This document shows positions 23,702-33,900 of a stretch of DNA of 45,433 bases, piece by piece; within the stretch, counting starts at the first letter, position 1, and the number at the start of each line of letters is the position of its first letter. The stretch is from an uncultured Eubacteriales bacterium. Lineage in GTDB: Bacteria; Bacillota; Clostridia; Oscillospirales; Oscillospiraceae. The stretch covers positions 1 to 45,433 of the forward strand of contig CABSBF010000015.1 of assembly GCA_902475855.1 (NCBI GenBank), read 5' to 3'. Position numbers and translations under genes: made by a program. The notes beneath the pieces are model-generated. The model was not told the DNA's origin. It did not search any database and saw only the letters and a list, made by a program, of their open reading frames with translations.

Positions 23702-25111
23702 TTAGCCGGCGCTGTACTTGGTCAGCATTTCGATCCAGCTGCCGACGGTAAAGGCGACGGATGCGCAGTATTCCGGATCCTCCAGAACGAGCTCGCCGTC
23801 GGTGGTCCACCAGTCGTAGCCGCGGTCGTTCTTCGCTGCGAATTTGACCGTAGTGCCGTCCTCAGCCATGCCGCCGATGGAATGATGGAAGTTCTCTTCC
23901 GTTTCCGCAGCGACGTTCGGGTTGGAGGAGTAGCCGCCCATGTCCTTGCCCCATGCGGAGAAGCCGTCGGCGGTGCAGGTCATGTAGGCGATGAAAGCGC
24001 AGGCCGTCCAGGGCAGGGGGCTGTTGTCGGTGACGAAGAGGTAATGGCAGTAGCCATAGCCGCCGATGCCCTTGTAGCCGTCCTCATAAGCGGCGACCTT
24101 GATGTTGTTGACGGAAACGGAGCTGGACTCCTCGACAGAGCGGAGCTTGGAATAAACCAGCAGGCCGAACTGATCGGTCGCGGAGGCATCGACGAGGGTG
24201 TTGCAGATGGGGCCGTCGTCGGTCTGGGCGTTATAGCTTTCGACCCAGAGTTTGATCCATGCCAGGGCATATGCGCCGTCGGCGCCGAGGCCGAGGTCGT
24301 CCGCCTCAGACTCCATCGCCTTGATGGTGGGCTGGAAGTAAGCCTGCTCGTCGGCGGGCAGCGCCTCATAGGCTTCCTTCAGCCATGCGGCATAGTCGTC
24401 ACGGGTCAGCATGTACAGGAAGTTCTTGCCGACGATCTCGGAGTCGATGTCCATGAACAGGCCATGCTCGCCCTCGGCGACGAAGTCCCAGCAGTTGTCA
24501 TAGGTCTTGGAGCCGGTGGAGTTGTACATAAAGACCTTGTTCAGGGTCTGGAGGGGCAGGAAGCCCTTGTACTCATCGGCCGTGGTCTTGTTGGCGTCCG
24601 CCCAGTCCTTCGGGATGAAGGTGTCGAGGATGCCGGTCTGAACCATCTTGCTTTCGATCTGGTTGCCGTCCTGGATCAGCGTCATGGCGAAGGTGCCGGT
24701 CGTCTTGAGGGAGTCAGCGGTGAGCTGATCGAAAATTTTGTTGTTTTTCGGCTGCTGCCACTCGAAATCCATGTTATAATTGGAGTCGATGGACTTCAGA
24801 TATTCAATGAACAGAGGCAGTGCGCTCTTGCCGCGGCTGGAGTTGCCCACGCCGTAGAACATCTTGCCGTTGGATTCCTCGATGGCCTTCTTGGCCAGCT
24901 CTTCAAGGGTCATGCCTTCGGCTTCCTTGATGATCTTCTGGACGGCGGTGAGGTTTTCCTCGGGCTCGTCATCCTTGGATGCCACGGGAGTCTTGCTTTC
25001 ATCGGAACCGGCCGGTGCATCGCCGGACGGCTTGGTGGGCTCCTGCGTGCCGCAGGCTGCCAGCGCCAGAATCATACAAACGGCCAAAAGCAGTGCGAGA
25101 ATTCTTTTCAT
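23702..25111 (-). CDS. Extracellular solute-binding lipoprotein of the ABC transporter
   Basis: 469 residues. The signal peptide ends in the lipobox LAAC with Cys20. An acidic, Ser/Pro-rich linker (25-55) is followed by a two-lobed periplasmic-binding fold of the type paired with FbpB permeases. It is the first gene of the SBP-permease-ATPase operon, with GGAGG 9 nt upstream of the ATG. The substrate cannot be read from sequence. Automatic annotation would probably say iron, but I see no tyrosine pair that would confirm Fe3+ binding. It is longer than the ~345-residue sensory relative encoded divergently. Confidence 0.88.
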   Translation of the reverse strand: MKRILALLLAVCMILALAACGTQEPTKPSGDAPAGSDESKTPVASKDDEPEENLTAVQKIIKEAEGMTLEELAKKAIEESNGKMFYGVGNSSRGKSALPLFIEYLKSIDSNYNMDFEWQQPKNNKIFDQLTADSLKTTGTFAMTLIQDGNQIESKMVQTGILDTFIPKDWADANKTTADEYKGFLPLQTLNKVFMYNSTGSKTYDNCWDFVAEGEHGLFMDIDSEIVGKNFLYMLTRDDYAAWLKEAYEALPADEQAYFQPTIKAMESEADDLGLGADGAYALAWIKLWVESYNAQTDDGPICNTLVDASATDQFGLLVYSKLRSVEESSSVSVNNIKVAAYEDGYKGIGGYGYCHYLFVTDNSPLPWTACAFIAYMTCTADGFSAWGKDMGGYSSNPNVAAETEENFHHSIGGMAEDGTTVKFAAKNDRGYDWWTTDGELVLEDPEYCASVAFTVGSWIEMLTKYSAG

Positions 25112-25173
25112 TGCAATTTTCCTCCTATACAATTTCGGATACCGGGGCGGGTTTCCGTCCCATCCATGTTTCC

Positions 25174-25202
25174 ATTTTACCGTTTTCTGCGGCGCTTGAA
25201 CA
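25174..25202 (-). promoter_or_regulatory. Possible promoter of the SBP-permease-ATPase operon
   Basis: On the minus strand TAAAAT (complement of 25174-25179) has only a weak -35 about 16-17 nt upstream (GTTCAA or TGTTCA). That would suit an activator-dependent promoter. Confidence 0.4.
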
Positions 25203-25254
25203 GTGGACAAATCTGCGTTATTTTGTAGGATTCTGAGATTCTTGTGTGTTTTTA

Positions 25255-25284
25255 ATGAAAACCATCCGGATTTCATGCTATAAT
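25255..25284 (+). promoter_or_regulatory. Promoter of the SBP-kinase-regulator-HAD operon
   Basis: A perfect TATAAT (25279-25284) with ATGAAA 18 nt upstream as a partial -35. The start codon is 40 nt downstream. Confidence 0.55.
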
Positions 25285-25324
25285 TAGGCAAAGTGCAGAA
25301 GACCATGAAGCAAAGGAGATCAAA

Positions 25325-26362
25325 ATGAAAAAACGGGCTTTCTTCCGCCTCGCGGCGCTGGTGACAGCAGTGCTCCTGCTGGCAGGCTGCGCCGCGGACT
25401 CCGCGCCGGACGGCACGGACTTCGCCCCTGCGCAGGAGCAGCGGCTGGTGATCTACACCTCCCATAAAAAGGAGGTCTGGTGGCCGATCGTCAAAGAGTT
25501 TGAGGAGCGCACCGGCATCTGGGTAGACGTGGTCACCGGCGGCACCAACGAGCTGCTTGAACGCATTTCCTGGGAGGCCGAGTCCCCCTGCGCCGACGTG
25601 ATGTTCGGCGGCGGCGTGGAAAGTCTGGAAGCCTACAGCGAATACTTCACCCCCTATCTCTGCGCCGGCAGCGAGGACATCGCCCCGCAGTACCGCGATC
25701 CGGACGGCCTGTGGACGCCCTTTTCCGCCCTGCCCGTCGTGCTGATCTACAATCCGAAGCTCATCGACCGCACGGAGCTGACCGGCTGGCAGGATCTCCT
25801 GCGGCCCGAACTGCGCGGCAGAATCGCCTTTGCCGACCCCGCCGTGTCCGGCTCCTGCTACACCGGGCTCATGACCATGCTCAGCGCCGTGGACGCGCCG
25901 CAGGAGGACACCCTCCGCGCCTTTGCGGAGAATCTGGACGGAAAGCTTCTCTCCTCCTCCGGCAACATTCTCTCCTCCGTTGCAGACGGCACGGACTGGG
26001 TTGGCATTACACTGGAAGAGACCGCGCTCAAGCGCATCGCCGCGGGCGAAAACCTGCGCATGGTCTACCCGGCCGACGGCACCAGCGCCGTCCCGGACGG
26101 AAGCGCTCTGCTGCGCGGGGCGCAGCACGCCGACAACGCGCGGCGCTTCCTCGATTTCACCGTCAGCCGCGACGTGCAGACACTCTTGCAGGATTCGGAA
26201 TTCTCCCGCCGCAGCGTGCGAAGCGACATTGAGCCCCCCGCTGCGTTGGTCAGGCTTGAAAAAATCCGGATGACGGCGTATGATATTTCGCAGGCGAGCA
26301 GCGAGCGCAGTGCGATTCTTGAGCGCTTTCACGCGCTCCTTGACGGGGAGGGCGGGAAATGA
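25325..26362 (+). CDS. Second solute-binding lipoprotein, probable sensory component
   Basis: 345 residues with lipobox LLAGC (Cys22). The mature part starts with RLVIYTSHKKEVWWPIVKEFEERTGI, typical of the Fe3+/phosphonate/sugar-phosphate binding-protein class. GAGGTNELLERI and LPVVLIYNPKLI also fit that class. It overlaps the histidine kinase gene by the ATGA arrangement, so it is expected to be made with the kinase. In analogous loci such a protein binds the ligand outside the cell and signals through the kinase. It might instead be an alternative subunit of the divergent transporter. Confidence 0.88.
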   Translation: MKKRAFFRLAALVTAVLLLAGCAADSAPDGTDFAPAQEQRLVIYTSHKKEVWWPIVKEFEERTGIWVDVVTGGTNELLERISWEAESPCADVMFGGGVESLEAYSEYFTPYLCAGSEDIAPQYRDPDGLWTPFSALPVVLIYNPKLIDRTELTGWQDLLRPELRGRIAFADPAVSGSCYTGLMTMLSAVDAPQEDTLRAFAENLDGKLLSSSGNILSSVADGTDWVGITLEETALKRIAAGENLRMVYPADGTSAVPDGSALLRGAQHADNARRFLDFTVSRDVQTLLQDSEFSRRSVRSDIEPPAALVRLEKIRMTAYDISQASSERSAILERFHALLDGEGGK

Positions 26363-28077
26363 AACGCTCCTACTCCTTCCGCAAACGACTGTTTGCCGGG
26401 TTTCTGATCGTATCGCTCGTGCCGCTTCTGATCTGCTCGGCAATGCTTTTGCAGATCTTCCGGCTGCGTCTGACAAGCAGCGCCGACGCGCAGTCCGAGC
26501 AGGCGCTGGAAGAGAGCATCCTCGCGCTCGACGGCCTGGACAATGGCATCCGCAGCGCGGTCAAAGCGCTGAGGAACAACCAGACCGTCAGCCGGGCGCT
26601 CTTTGACGAGCGCGCAGAGGACACGCTGGTCAACGTTCAGCTCTTCCGCGCCTCCGGTGACGCAAAGAATTTCGCCCGCTTCGATCTCTACGACATCAGC
26701 GGCCGCTGGCGCTATTCCACGCAGTCCGCACCCGACGATCTCAATCTTCCGACCTCCTGGGGCATTCTCTACGAGGCGGCGCAGGCGCCGGAAAACGAGC
26801 TGGTCTATATTTCCGGCGAGCAACCCTCTTCCGATGCGGTCTTGCAGGGCGCAGCGCTGCTGACCGACGCCTACGGCGCGCCCACGGGCTATCTGGTCAT
26901 CGGCGTTTCCGCCGCGGGGCTGCAATCGCTTCTGGGCGGCAAGGCCGGCACGCAGAACGACCTGGCCGTTCTGAGCCGCTACTGGCGGCCGGTGTACTGC
27001 ACAAACAGCGCACTGGGCGGCGCACTTGCGGCAAAGCTGCGCTCGCAGCTTCTCTCCGGTGATACGCTCACCGGTCTGTCCGAGGACTATTTCTACCGCA
27101 TCCGCAGGCACCCTGCGACGGGGCTGAGCGTCGTTTTGCAGCAGCCGCAGGTCTTTACCCGCAGTACGATGCGGCTTCTGTACACCGTCAGCATCACCTG
27201 CGCACTGGTCTGCATCGGCGTGTGCGTGGCGATGAGCCTTCAGATGAGCCGCCAGCTCTTCCGCCCCATCGGGCAGCTTCACAACGCCTTGCAGCAGGTC
27301 GGCCAAAACAATCTGGACGTTCACGTTCCGGTGCTGCAATCGGACGAGCTGGGCGAACTGGCACAGCAGTTCAACCGCATGGTCATCGACCTCAAGCGAA
27401 ATCAGCAGCTTCTGGTGGACAACCAGCGTGCGCTCAACGAAGCGCAGATCCGGATGCTGCAAGCCCAGCTCAATCCGCATTTCCTCTGCAACACGCTCGA
27501 CACCATGAAATGGATCAGCAAGATCAATCAGGTTCCGCAGGTCGCCCTGATGTCCACCGACCTTGCCGACATTCTGCGCTTCTGCATCCGACCGGAGGAG
27601 TTCGTTTCCCTACAGCAGGAGGTGGAGGTTCTCAAGCGCTATATGGAGATCCAGCGCATCCGGCTGGCCGACAGCTTCACCTTCTCCGTGGAGATCCCGG
27701 CAGAGCTGGAAGACTGCCTCGTGCCGAAGATGATGCTCCAGCCTCTGGCGGAAAACGCCGTCCTGCACGGGCTGACCGGCGTGGACGGCGGGCGGCTGGA
27801 GGTCACGGCCTCCGCCTCCGGCGGCGTGCTGCGCGTCTGTGTGGCGGACAACGGCGCAGGCCTGCCGCCGGAGCTGCTGGGAAAATACCGTCCCCGCGCC
27901 GCAGGCGAGGGGCATCTGGGGCTGTTCAATGTGGACACCATTCTGCAAAAACACTACGGCGCGGAATTCGGCCTGTTTCTTGCCAACCGCGCACAGGGCG
28001 CGGGCGCGGTCATCACCGCCGTCCTGCCCGTCACACGGAAGGAGGGTTCCGGCCATGCTGAAGGTACTGGTCGTTGA
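26359..28077 (+). CDS. YesM/LytS-type sensor histidine kinase
   Basis: 572 residues. Transmembrane helices at about 11-31 and 273-295 enclose a ~240-residue extracytoplasmic sensor domain. A HAMP-like segment (about 296-345) and a coiled coil follow. The His_kinase domain has the phosphorylation site His374 in QAQLNPHFL, and the C-terminal ATPase shows LAENAVLHGL and DNGAGLPP. GLFNVD near the end is typical. It overlaps both neighbours, the lipoprotein by 4 nt and the regulator by 23 nt, indicating coupled expression. Confidence 0.93.
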   Translation: MKRSYSFRKRLFAGFLIVSLVPLLICSAMLLQIFRLRLTSSADAQSEQALEESILALDGLDNGIRSAVKALRNNQTVSRALFDERAEDTLVNVQLFRASGDAKNFARFDLYDISGRWRYSTQSAPDDLNLPTSWGILYEAAQAPENELVYISGEQPSSDAVLQGAALLTDAYGAPTGYLVIGVSAAGLQSLLGGKAGTQNDLAVLSRYWRPVYCTNSALGGALAAKLRSQLLSGDTLTGLSEDYFYRIRRHPATGLSVVLQQPQVFTRSTMRLLYTVSITCALVCIGVCVAMSLQMSRQLFRPIGQLHNALQQVGQNNLDVHVPVLQSDELGELAQQFNRMVIDLKRNQQLLVDNQRALNEAQIRMLQAQLNPHFLCNTLDTMKWISKINQVPQVALMSTDLADILRFCIRPEEFVSLQQEVEVLKRYMEIQRIRLADSFTFSVEIPAELEDCLVPKMMLQPLAENAVLHGLTGVDGGRLEVTASASGGVLRVCVADNGAGLPPELLGKYRPRAAGEGHLGLFNVDTILQKHYGAEFGLFLANRAQGAGAVITAVLPVTRKEGSGHAEGTGR

Positions 28078-28798
28078 AGATGAAGAAATGATCCGCAAGG
28101 GCATCGTCCTGACGGTGGACTGGGCGGCGATCGACTGCGTGGTCGTGGGCGAGGCCGCCAACGGCGAGGAAGCGCTCGCCGCCGTGGAGCGCTGCGAGCC
28201 GACGCTCATCATCACGGATCTGAAAATGCCGAAGATGGACGGTATCGAGATGCTGCGCCGGCTCCGTGAGCGCGGCTGCCGCGCCCCGGCGATCATCCTG
28301 ACCGCCTATGACAGCTTTGAATACGCCCGCAGCGCGATGCGGCTGGGCGCAGTGGATTTTCTGCTCAAGCCTTTCCACGACGGCGATCTGGAGCTGTCGG
28401 TGCAGTCGCTGCAAAAGAAGCTGGAGGCACAGTCCTCGCACGCCAGAGAGATTGAGCTGCCGAAAAAGGGCGGGCAGAGCCGCTACGTGCTCTCCGCCAT
28501 GGACTGCATCGCAGAGAACTACGGCAATCCCAACCTGTCCGTCGGCATGATCGCCCAGCAGCTCGGCCTGAGCGAGGGGCATCTGAGCCACCTGTTCAAA
28601 AAGGAAACGGACACGACCATTCTCTCTTACCTGACGCGCTACCGCATCCACAAATCCATGGAACTGCTGCGCGACTGCCGCCGGAAGGTCTACGAGGTGG
28701 CAGAGCAGGTCGGCTACCGCGACATCGCGTATTTTTCCGCCACGTTCAAAAAGCTGACCGGCATCAGCCCGTCAGAATATCAGGACAGCACAAAGTAG
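28055..28798 (+). CDS. AraC-type response regulator
   Basis: 247 residues. The receiver domain (1-120) has acidic Asp9/Glu10, phospho-acceptor Asp55 in LIITDLKMP, and a Lys in FLLKPF. The AraC/XylS DNA-binding domain (about 145-247) has two helix-turn-helices, including LSVGMIAQQLGLSEGHLSHLFK and the closing GISPSEYQ. It is the partner of the overlapping kinase. The likely target is the divergent transporter promoter region at 25112-25324. Confidence 0.93.
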   Translation: MLKVLVVEDEEMIRKGIVLTVDWAAIDCVVVGEAANGEEALAAVERCEPTLIITDLKMPKMDGIEMLRRLRERGCRAPAIILTAYDSFEYARSAMRLGAVDFLLKPFHDGDLELSVQSLQKKLEAQSSHAREIELPKKGGQSRYVLSAMDCIAENYGNPNLSVGMIAQQLGLSEGHLSHLFKKETDTTILSYLTRYRIHKSMELLRDCRRKVYEVAEQVGYRDIAYFSATFKKLTGISPSEYQDSTK

Positions 28799-28810
28799 AA
28801 AGGAGCTCCC

Positions 28811-29560
28811 ATGATTCGACTGATTGCCTGCGACATCGACGGCACGCTGCTGTTTCCGGGGCAGACCGAAATCGCGCCCGCCGTTTTGCGGGAGATCCCG
28901 CGGCTGGCAGCCAGGGGAATCCGCTTCTGCCCGACCAGCGGGCGGCGGCTGGAGAGCCTGCGGCGGCTGTTTGCGCCCGTCGCGGACACGCTGTACTATA
29001 TCTGCGAAAACGGCGGAGAGCTCTACGCCCCGGACGGGACGCTGCTCGATTCCCTGCCTATCAGGCGGGCGGATGCGCTGCGCATCTGCCGCGCCATTCT
29101 CGCCCGGCCGGAATGCGAGCTGATGGTTTCCGGCGTGAACGGCTGCTATCTTTTCCCGAAAGGGCAGGAGATCGTCGAGACGATCGCACAGGTCGGCAAC
29201 CGCGTGGTCTATGTGCCTGCGCCGGAGGACATTCCGGAGGAGCTGCTCAAGGTGTCGGCCTTCTGTCCCGACCCTGCCGCGCTCGTCCCGGAGCTGGCCG
29301 GTCTTCCCCTGCCGCCGCGCATCGCGGGCGAGCGCTGGGTTGATTTCACCCGTGCGGACAAAGCCGACGGCCTGCGGCGGCTGGGAGCGCTTCTGGGCAT
29401 CGCGCGGGAGGAAATTCTCGCCGTCGGGGACAATTACAACGACATCGGTATGCTCGACTACGCCGGAAGCCCCTATCTGATGGCTTCGGCTGCGCCGGAG
29501 CTGCTGGCGCGTTTTCCGCAGCACTGCATCCGTGTCGAGGAGCTTCTGCAAACACTCTGA
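28811..29560 (+). CDS. Cof-type HAD phosphatase
   Basis: 249 residues. Motif I is ACDIDGTLL (Asp8, Asp10), motif II is PTSGR, a C2-type cap follows, then a lysine (DKADGLRRL), and motif IV is VGDNYND. Family members dephosphorylate sugar phosphates or similar small phosphates. It starts 12 nt after the response regulator stop with AAAGGAG upstream and ends before a terminator, so it belongs to the sensor operon. That association suggests that the imported ligand might be a phosphate ester. Confidence 0.9.
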   Translation: MIRLIACDIDGTLLFPGQTEIAPAVLREIPRLAARGIRFCPTSGRRLESLRRLFAPVADTLYYICENGGELYAPDGTLLDSLPIRRADALRICRAILARPECELMVSGVNGCYLFPKGQEIVETIAQVGNRVVYVPAPEDIPEELLKVSAFCPDPAALVPELAGLPLPPRIAGERWVDFTRADKADGLRRLGALLGIAREEILAVGDNYNDIGMLDYAGSPYLMASAAPELLARFPQHCIRVEELLQTL

Positions 29561-29573
29561 TAGATAGTATATG

Positions 29574-29612
29574 CGCCGGGATTCCGAAACAGAACGGACT
29601 CCCGGCGTTTTT
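29574..29612 (+). terminator. Terminator of the sensor operon
   Basis: CGCCGGG and TCCG pair with CGGA and CCCGGCG, followed by TTTTTC. Confidence 0.8.
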
Positions 29613-29636
29613 CAGAAGATTATTTGGGGAAAATAA

Positions 29637-29662
29637 GGCGCAGACGGGAAACCGTCTGCGCC
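29637..29662. terminator. Terminator of the aldo/keto reductase gene
   Basis: GGCGCAGACGG pairs perfectly with CCGTCTGCGCC around a short loop. T-rich tails lie on both sides. It faces the minus-strand gene at 29682. Confidence 0.8.
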
Positions 29663-29681
29663 ATCTTTTTTCAACTGCAAA

Positions 29682-30869
29682 TCAGCAGTGGTTTCTGCGG
29701 GCGGCTTCCTCACGCTGACGGGAGATCTCCGCCCAGCTCGGCAGCTTCGCGCAGATTTCGGCAAAATCCTGCATGGCGCCGGGAATGTCGATTCCCTGCG
29801 GGCAGACCTGCGCGCACTGGCCGCAGCCGACACAGGCCGACGGCCGCTTGTCCTCCGGCAGCGCCTCGATCGCGATGCCGAGGTTCACGGAGGGCTGGAA
29901 CTTCGCATCATTGTAATATTTCAACAGCATGGGAATGTCGAGCCCCATCGGGCAGCCCTTGCAGCAGTAGCGGCAGCCCGTACAGGGCACACCCTGATGC
30001 AGCGCATCGGCTACCCGCGCCAGCAGCGCGATCTCTTCGCTGTCGAGCGGCTCGCCGCCGCTGAAGGTGGCAACATTGTCCTGCATCTGCGCCAGGTTGG
30101 ACATTCCGCTCAGAACCACTTTGACGTTCGGCAGCGTTTGCAGCCAGCGCAGCGCCCACGCCGCGTCGCTCTCCTCCGGGCGCTGGGCTCTCAATTCGCG
30201 GCTCAGCTCCGCCGGGAGCTGCGCCAGCTTGCCGCCGCGCACCGGCTCCATGACCCAGACGGGGATATTGTGCTTTTCCAGCAGCTCGTACTTGCCCTTC
30301 GCATCCTGAAGCGTCCAGTCGAGGTAGTTGAGCTGGATCTGGCAGAATTCCATGTGCTCGCCGCAGTGCCGGAGGAAGGTTTCCATCGTCTCCACGCGGC
30401 CATGCGTGGAAAAACCGAGGTGACGGATGCGCCCCAGCCGTTTTTGCTCAAGGAAATAGTCGATAATGCCCCAGCGCGGATCCAGATAAGTATGGATGGA
30501 GTTTTCGTAGACATTGTGCAGCAGGTAAAAATCGAAGTAATCCACGCCGCACTTTCTCAGCTGCTCCTCAAAGACCGCCTTGGGATCATAGCGCTCGGAG
30601 ATCTGGTGGCCGGGGAACTTGGTCGCAAGGAAGAACGACTCGCGCGGGTAGGCCTTGAGTGCGCGGCCGATGACCAGCTCGGAACGGCTGCCATGGTAGG
30701 GATACGCCGTGTCGAAATAATTCACGCCGTGCTCCATGGCGTAGCGCACCATCTGCGCAACCTGCGCCTCGTCGATGTCGGCATCCGTGCCGCCGGGAAG
30801 CAGGGGCAGGCGCATGGCGCCGAAGCCCAGACGCGACAGGCGAAGTCCCTGAAATTCACTGTACTGCAT
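29682..30869 (-). CDS. Aldo/keto reductase with C-terminal 4Fe-4S ferredoxin domain
   Basis: 395 residues. The N-terminal AKR barrel has GFGAMRLP, the catalytic FDTAYPYH aspartate/tyrosine segment, a lysine strand (LATKFPG) and HNVYE with the active-site histidine. The last ~110 residues hold CTGCRYCCKGCPMGLDIP and CVGCGQCAQVCPQGIDIP, ferredoxin-like cysteine sets predicted to bind iron-sulfur clusters. This fusion is common in anaerobic clostridia; the substrates are unknown. The start at 30869 is chosen for GGAGG 10 nt upstream rather than the in-frame ATG at 30902. Confidence 0.9.
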   Translation of the reverse strand: MQYSEFQGLRLSRLGFGAMRLPLLPGGTDADIDEAQVAQMVRYAMEHGVNYFDTAYPYHGSRSELVIGRALKAYPRESFFLATKFPGHQISERYDPKAVFEEQLRKCGVDYFDFYLLHNVYENSIHTYLDPRWGIIDYFLEQKRLGRIRHLGFSTHGRVETMETFLRHCGEHMEFCQIQLNYLDWTLQDAKGKYELLEKHNIPVWVMEPVRGGKLAQLPAELSRELRAQRPEESDAAWALRWLQTLPNVKVVLSGMSNLAQMQDNVATFSGGEPLDSEEIALLARVADALHQGVPCTGCRYCCKGCPMGLDIPMLLKYYNDAKFQPSVNLGIAIEALPEDKRPSACVGCGQCAQVCPQGIDIPGAMQDFAEICAKLPSWAEISRQREEAARRNHC

Positions 30870-30900
30870 TTTGTGCACCTCCGTTTGTATTCTCGGCTTC

Positions 30901-30929
30901 ATTATAGCATCTCATTCCGGAGGGCGCAA
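30901..30929 (-). promoter_or_regulatory. Possible promoter of the aldo/keto reductase gene
   Basis: On the minus strand a perfect TATAAT (complement of 30901-30906) with TTGCGC 17 nt upstream as a weak -35. Confidence 0.45.
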
Positions 30930-30949
30930 GCGCAGCTCCCGCCGGAATG

Positions 30950-30980
30950 AAAAAAAGCCGGGGAGGAAGCCCTCCCCGGC
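30950..30980 (-). terminator. Terminator of the giant surface-protein gene
   Basis: GCCGGGGAGG (30957-30966) pairs with CCTCCCCGGC (30971-30980) around a four-base loop. On the minus strand it is followed by seven T residues. Confidence 0.9.
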
Positions 30981-30996
30981 GCAGGTTGAATGTGCT

Positions 30997-33900
30997 TTAC
31001 TTCTTGCTGCTCTTGCGTTTCTTGCCCACGATCAGGAAGATGATGAGCGCAAGCACTGCGGCCAGGCCCGCCAGAGAGCCGTAGAACAGGCCCTTATTGG
31101 CGAAGAAGATGATGAACAGATTGCTCGACACCGTCACGCGCTCGTAGAGCTCGTCGCAGACGTTGGTCGTGCCGTCGGCGTGCTGTGCGCAGTCTGCGCA
31201 GATCAGGCGCACCTGATTTTCCAGTCCCTCCGGGACGGTGAAGGTGATCATGCCATCGTGCTGCCTGAGGTACTCGTGCAGCTCTTCGCCGGAGAGGTCA
31301 AAGCGGACGCTGATGTCCTCGCCGGATTCGCTGCGCAGGGGCATTCCGTCGGAGTCCATCACCAGAGCGCGGAAGCTGTACAGCCGGCCGCCGTCATCCG
31401 TCGGGATGACCGTGACGGTCTGCTCGGTGGTCTGGTAGCGGCCGCCCGTTTTCAGGCCGCTGATCGTGAGAACCGGCGCAGTCTGGTCAACCACGAAGGA
31501 GATGTCCAGGCTCTTGACGTCGCTGTAGGTGACGGTGTTGGTCTTGTCCGTGGACTCGACAACCACGTTGTAGCCGCCCTCGGTAACAAAGAGGTTCTTA
31601 TTCAGGGTGTAGGTGCGCAGCGCCCACTTGCCCGGCTCGGTGGTGAGGGTGGTGGTGTAGTCCGTGCCCTCGCTCAGCTCTCTTCCGTTGAGCTTGATGG
31701 CGTAGTGCTCGACGGGATCGACGTTCGTCTCAAAGATCACGACATTTTCCGTGACCTCGTAGGTGTAGTAGCGCTCCAGAAGCTGCGCGGTATTCTCGTC
31801 CACAGAGAAGGTCGAGCCGTTGCGGTTGACGGAGAAGCTGATTTTCTCATGCTCCTTGCCGTCGTGCAGGGTGAAGGTCTTCCGGACGTTGCCGGAGCGG
31901 TCGGCCACGGTGCAGCTTAGGCTGTAGACCGCGTCCTCCTTCAGATCCTTCACCGTGATGCGGCACTCCTCGCCCGCCTTGACGATCTCGACGGGGTCGA
32001 GCGCAAGGGTCTTGACGGCGTACTTGCCGGCTTCATCGCGGACGACCGCGGTGAGGGTGACGGTGAGCGTGGCGGGGTCGAGGTGCTTATCCTTCGCCGT
32101 GACGACGAAGCCGAAGGGCGTTTCCCTATTGGCGGAGTCCGCCTTCACGCCTGTGACGGTGAGTTCCGGCGCGGTGGCATCGACGATGAGCGTATCGGAC
32201 ACATAGTCCTCCATGACGTTGCCGGAGCGGTCGGTATAGCGCATTCTGACGACATACTCGCCCTCCTGCGTCAGCGAGAACACGCCGGTGTGCAGATCGG
32301 GGGAATTGTCCGTCCAATCGGCGGTCACGGGGAAGGGGGCGCCGTCCTTCGTGACCTCGAAGACCACGTCCGCGGCATAGAAGTTGGCCTCGTTGACGCG
32401 CACTCTCACGCCGGCGGTACCTGCATAGTAGGCGGTCGTGCCTTCCTTGTAGGCGGGCTCGGTGAGCGTGACCTCCGCCGCCGGGCGGATGGTATCGACG
32501 ACGGTGCGGCGGCTGTCGGCATAGGACATGCCCCTGCCGGAGCGGTCGGTCGCGGTGAAGTTGACGGTGCCGTTGAACTGGCTGTTCGCGGTCAGAGCCG
32601 TTTTGGGGATGGTGAAGGTCGCGGTGAAGGTGTAGCCGTTTCTGCGGATGTCCGCGGCGGAAATGGCGTCATTCAGAAGCTCCGCGTTCACGCCGCTGAC
32701 GTTCGGCGCCTTGGCATAGCTGTAGACGATGCCGTGTACGCCGGAGATCGCATCGTCAGCCGTGACGGTGACGGTGACGGGGGCGTTGTAATAGCCGAAG
32801 GTCACGCCCTCAAGCACGCGGTCCAGCAGGCTCGTGCTGTAGGAAACGGTGAGGTTGGTGGGCGCGGTGGTATCGACGGTGAACCGGTCCTCCTCGTACT
32901 TTTCCGAGGCGAGGCCGGCGAGGTCGGTGCAGGCAACCGTGAGGGTATAGTTGGCTTCCACCGGGAAGCTGACCGTGGCGGTATGCTTGCTGCCCTCATG
33001 GCTCCACTTGCGTGCATCGCGGAGCGCCGCGAGGAAGTCCTCTGTGGCGATGTCCTTGCCGGTCACGTCCTTGGCCGTGACGGTCAGGGTGACGTTCTCC
33101 GCGGAGAAGTTGGTTTCCATGATCTCAATGGTCGCGGTCTGTTCGCGGTCAAAGTAGGAAATGCCGTCGATGACGTTCTTCACATCGGTGTTGGCGTAGA
33201 TGACGTTGATCACCGGGGCAGTCTGGTCGATGACAAGGATCTTGGGCGAAGTGTAGGGAGTCATTTCGTTCTTCGCACGGTCGTGCGCGGTCATGGTGAG
33301 GATGTGCTCGCCCTCGCCGGAGATGGTGCAGACCGCCATCCAGACGGCAGGATCATTCGCATCCTGCGTCCATACAAGCCCGGAAACCACTTCGCCGTTG
33401 TCCATGACGGTGATGTCCGCCGGGTCAAGGTTCGTATCTGCGACATGGAGCGTCACTTCAAACGCGCCGTCATAGTAGTCCTTTTCGTCCGTGCTGCTCT
33501 TCGGCTCGGCATACTGCGCACCGGCGATCGGCGCGGTTTCGTCGATGATGAGCTTCTTGGAGGTAAAGGGCTCCATCTCGTTCTTCGCGCGGTCCAGCGC
33601 GGTCATGGTGAGGATATGCCCGCCCTCGCCGGAGACGGTGCAAATTGCCGTCCAGACGGTGGGTCTTTTTCCCTCCGGCTTCCATTCCAGGCCGGAAACC
33701 ACTTCGCCGTTGTCCATGACGGTGATATCCGCCGGGTCAAGGTTGACATCCGTGACCCGGAGCGTCACTTCAAACGCACCGCCATAGTAGAGCACATCGT
33801 CCGTGCCGCCCATCGGGTCTGCGTACTTCACTTCGGAGACCGGCGGCGTCTGGTCGATGATCAGCAGATTGGGAGAGGTGTAGGGCTCCATCTCGTTCTT

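Noticed and set aside
19995..26362. Confident annotation as an Fe3+ transporter
   Set aside because: Family resemblance alone does not fix the ligand, and the linked phosphatase and sensor operon argue for other substrates.
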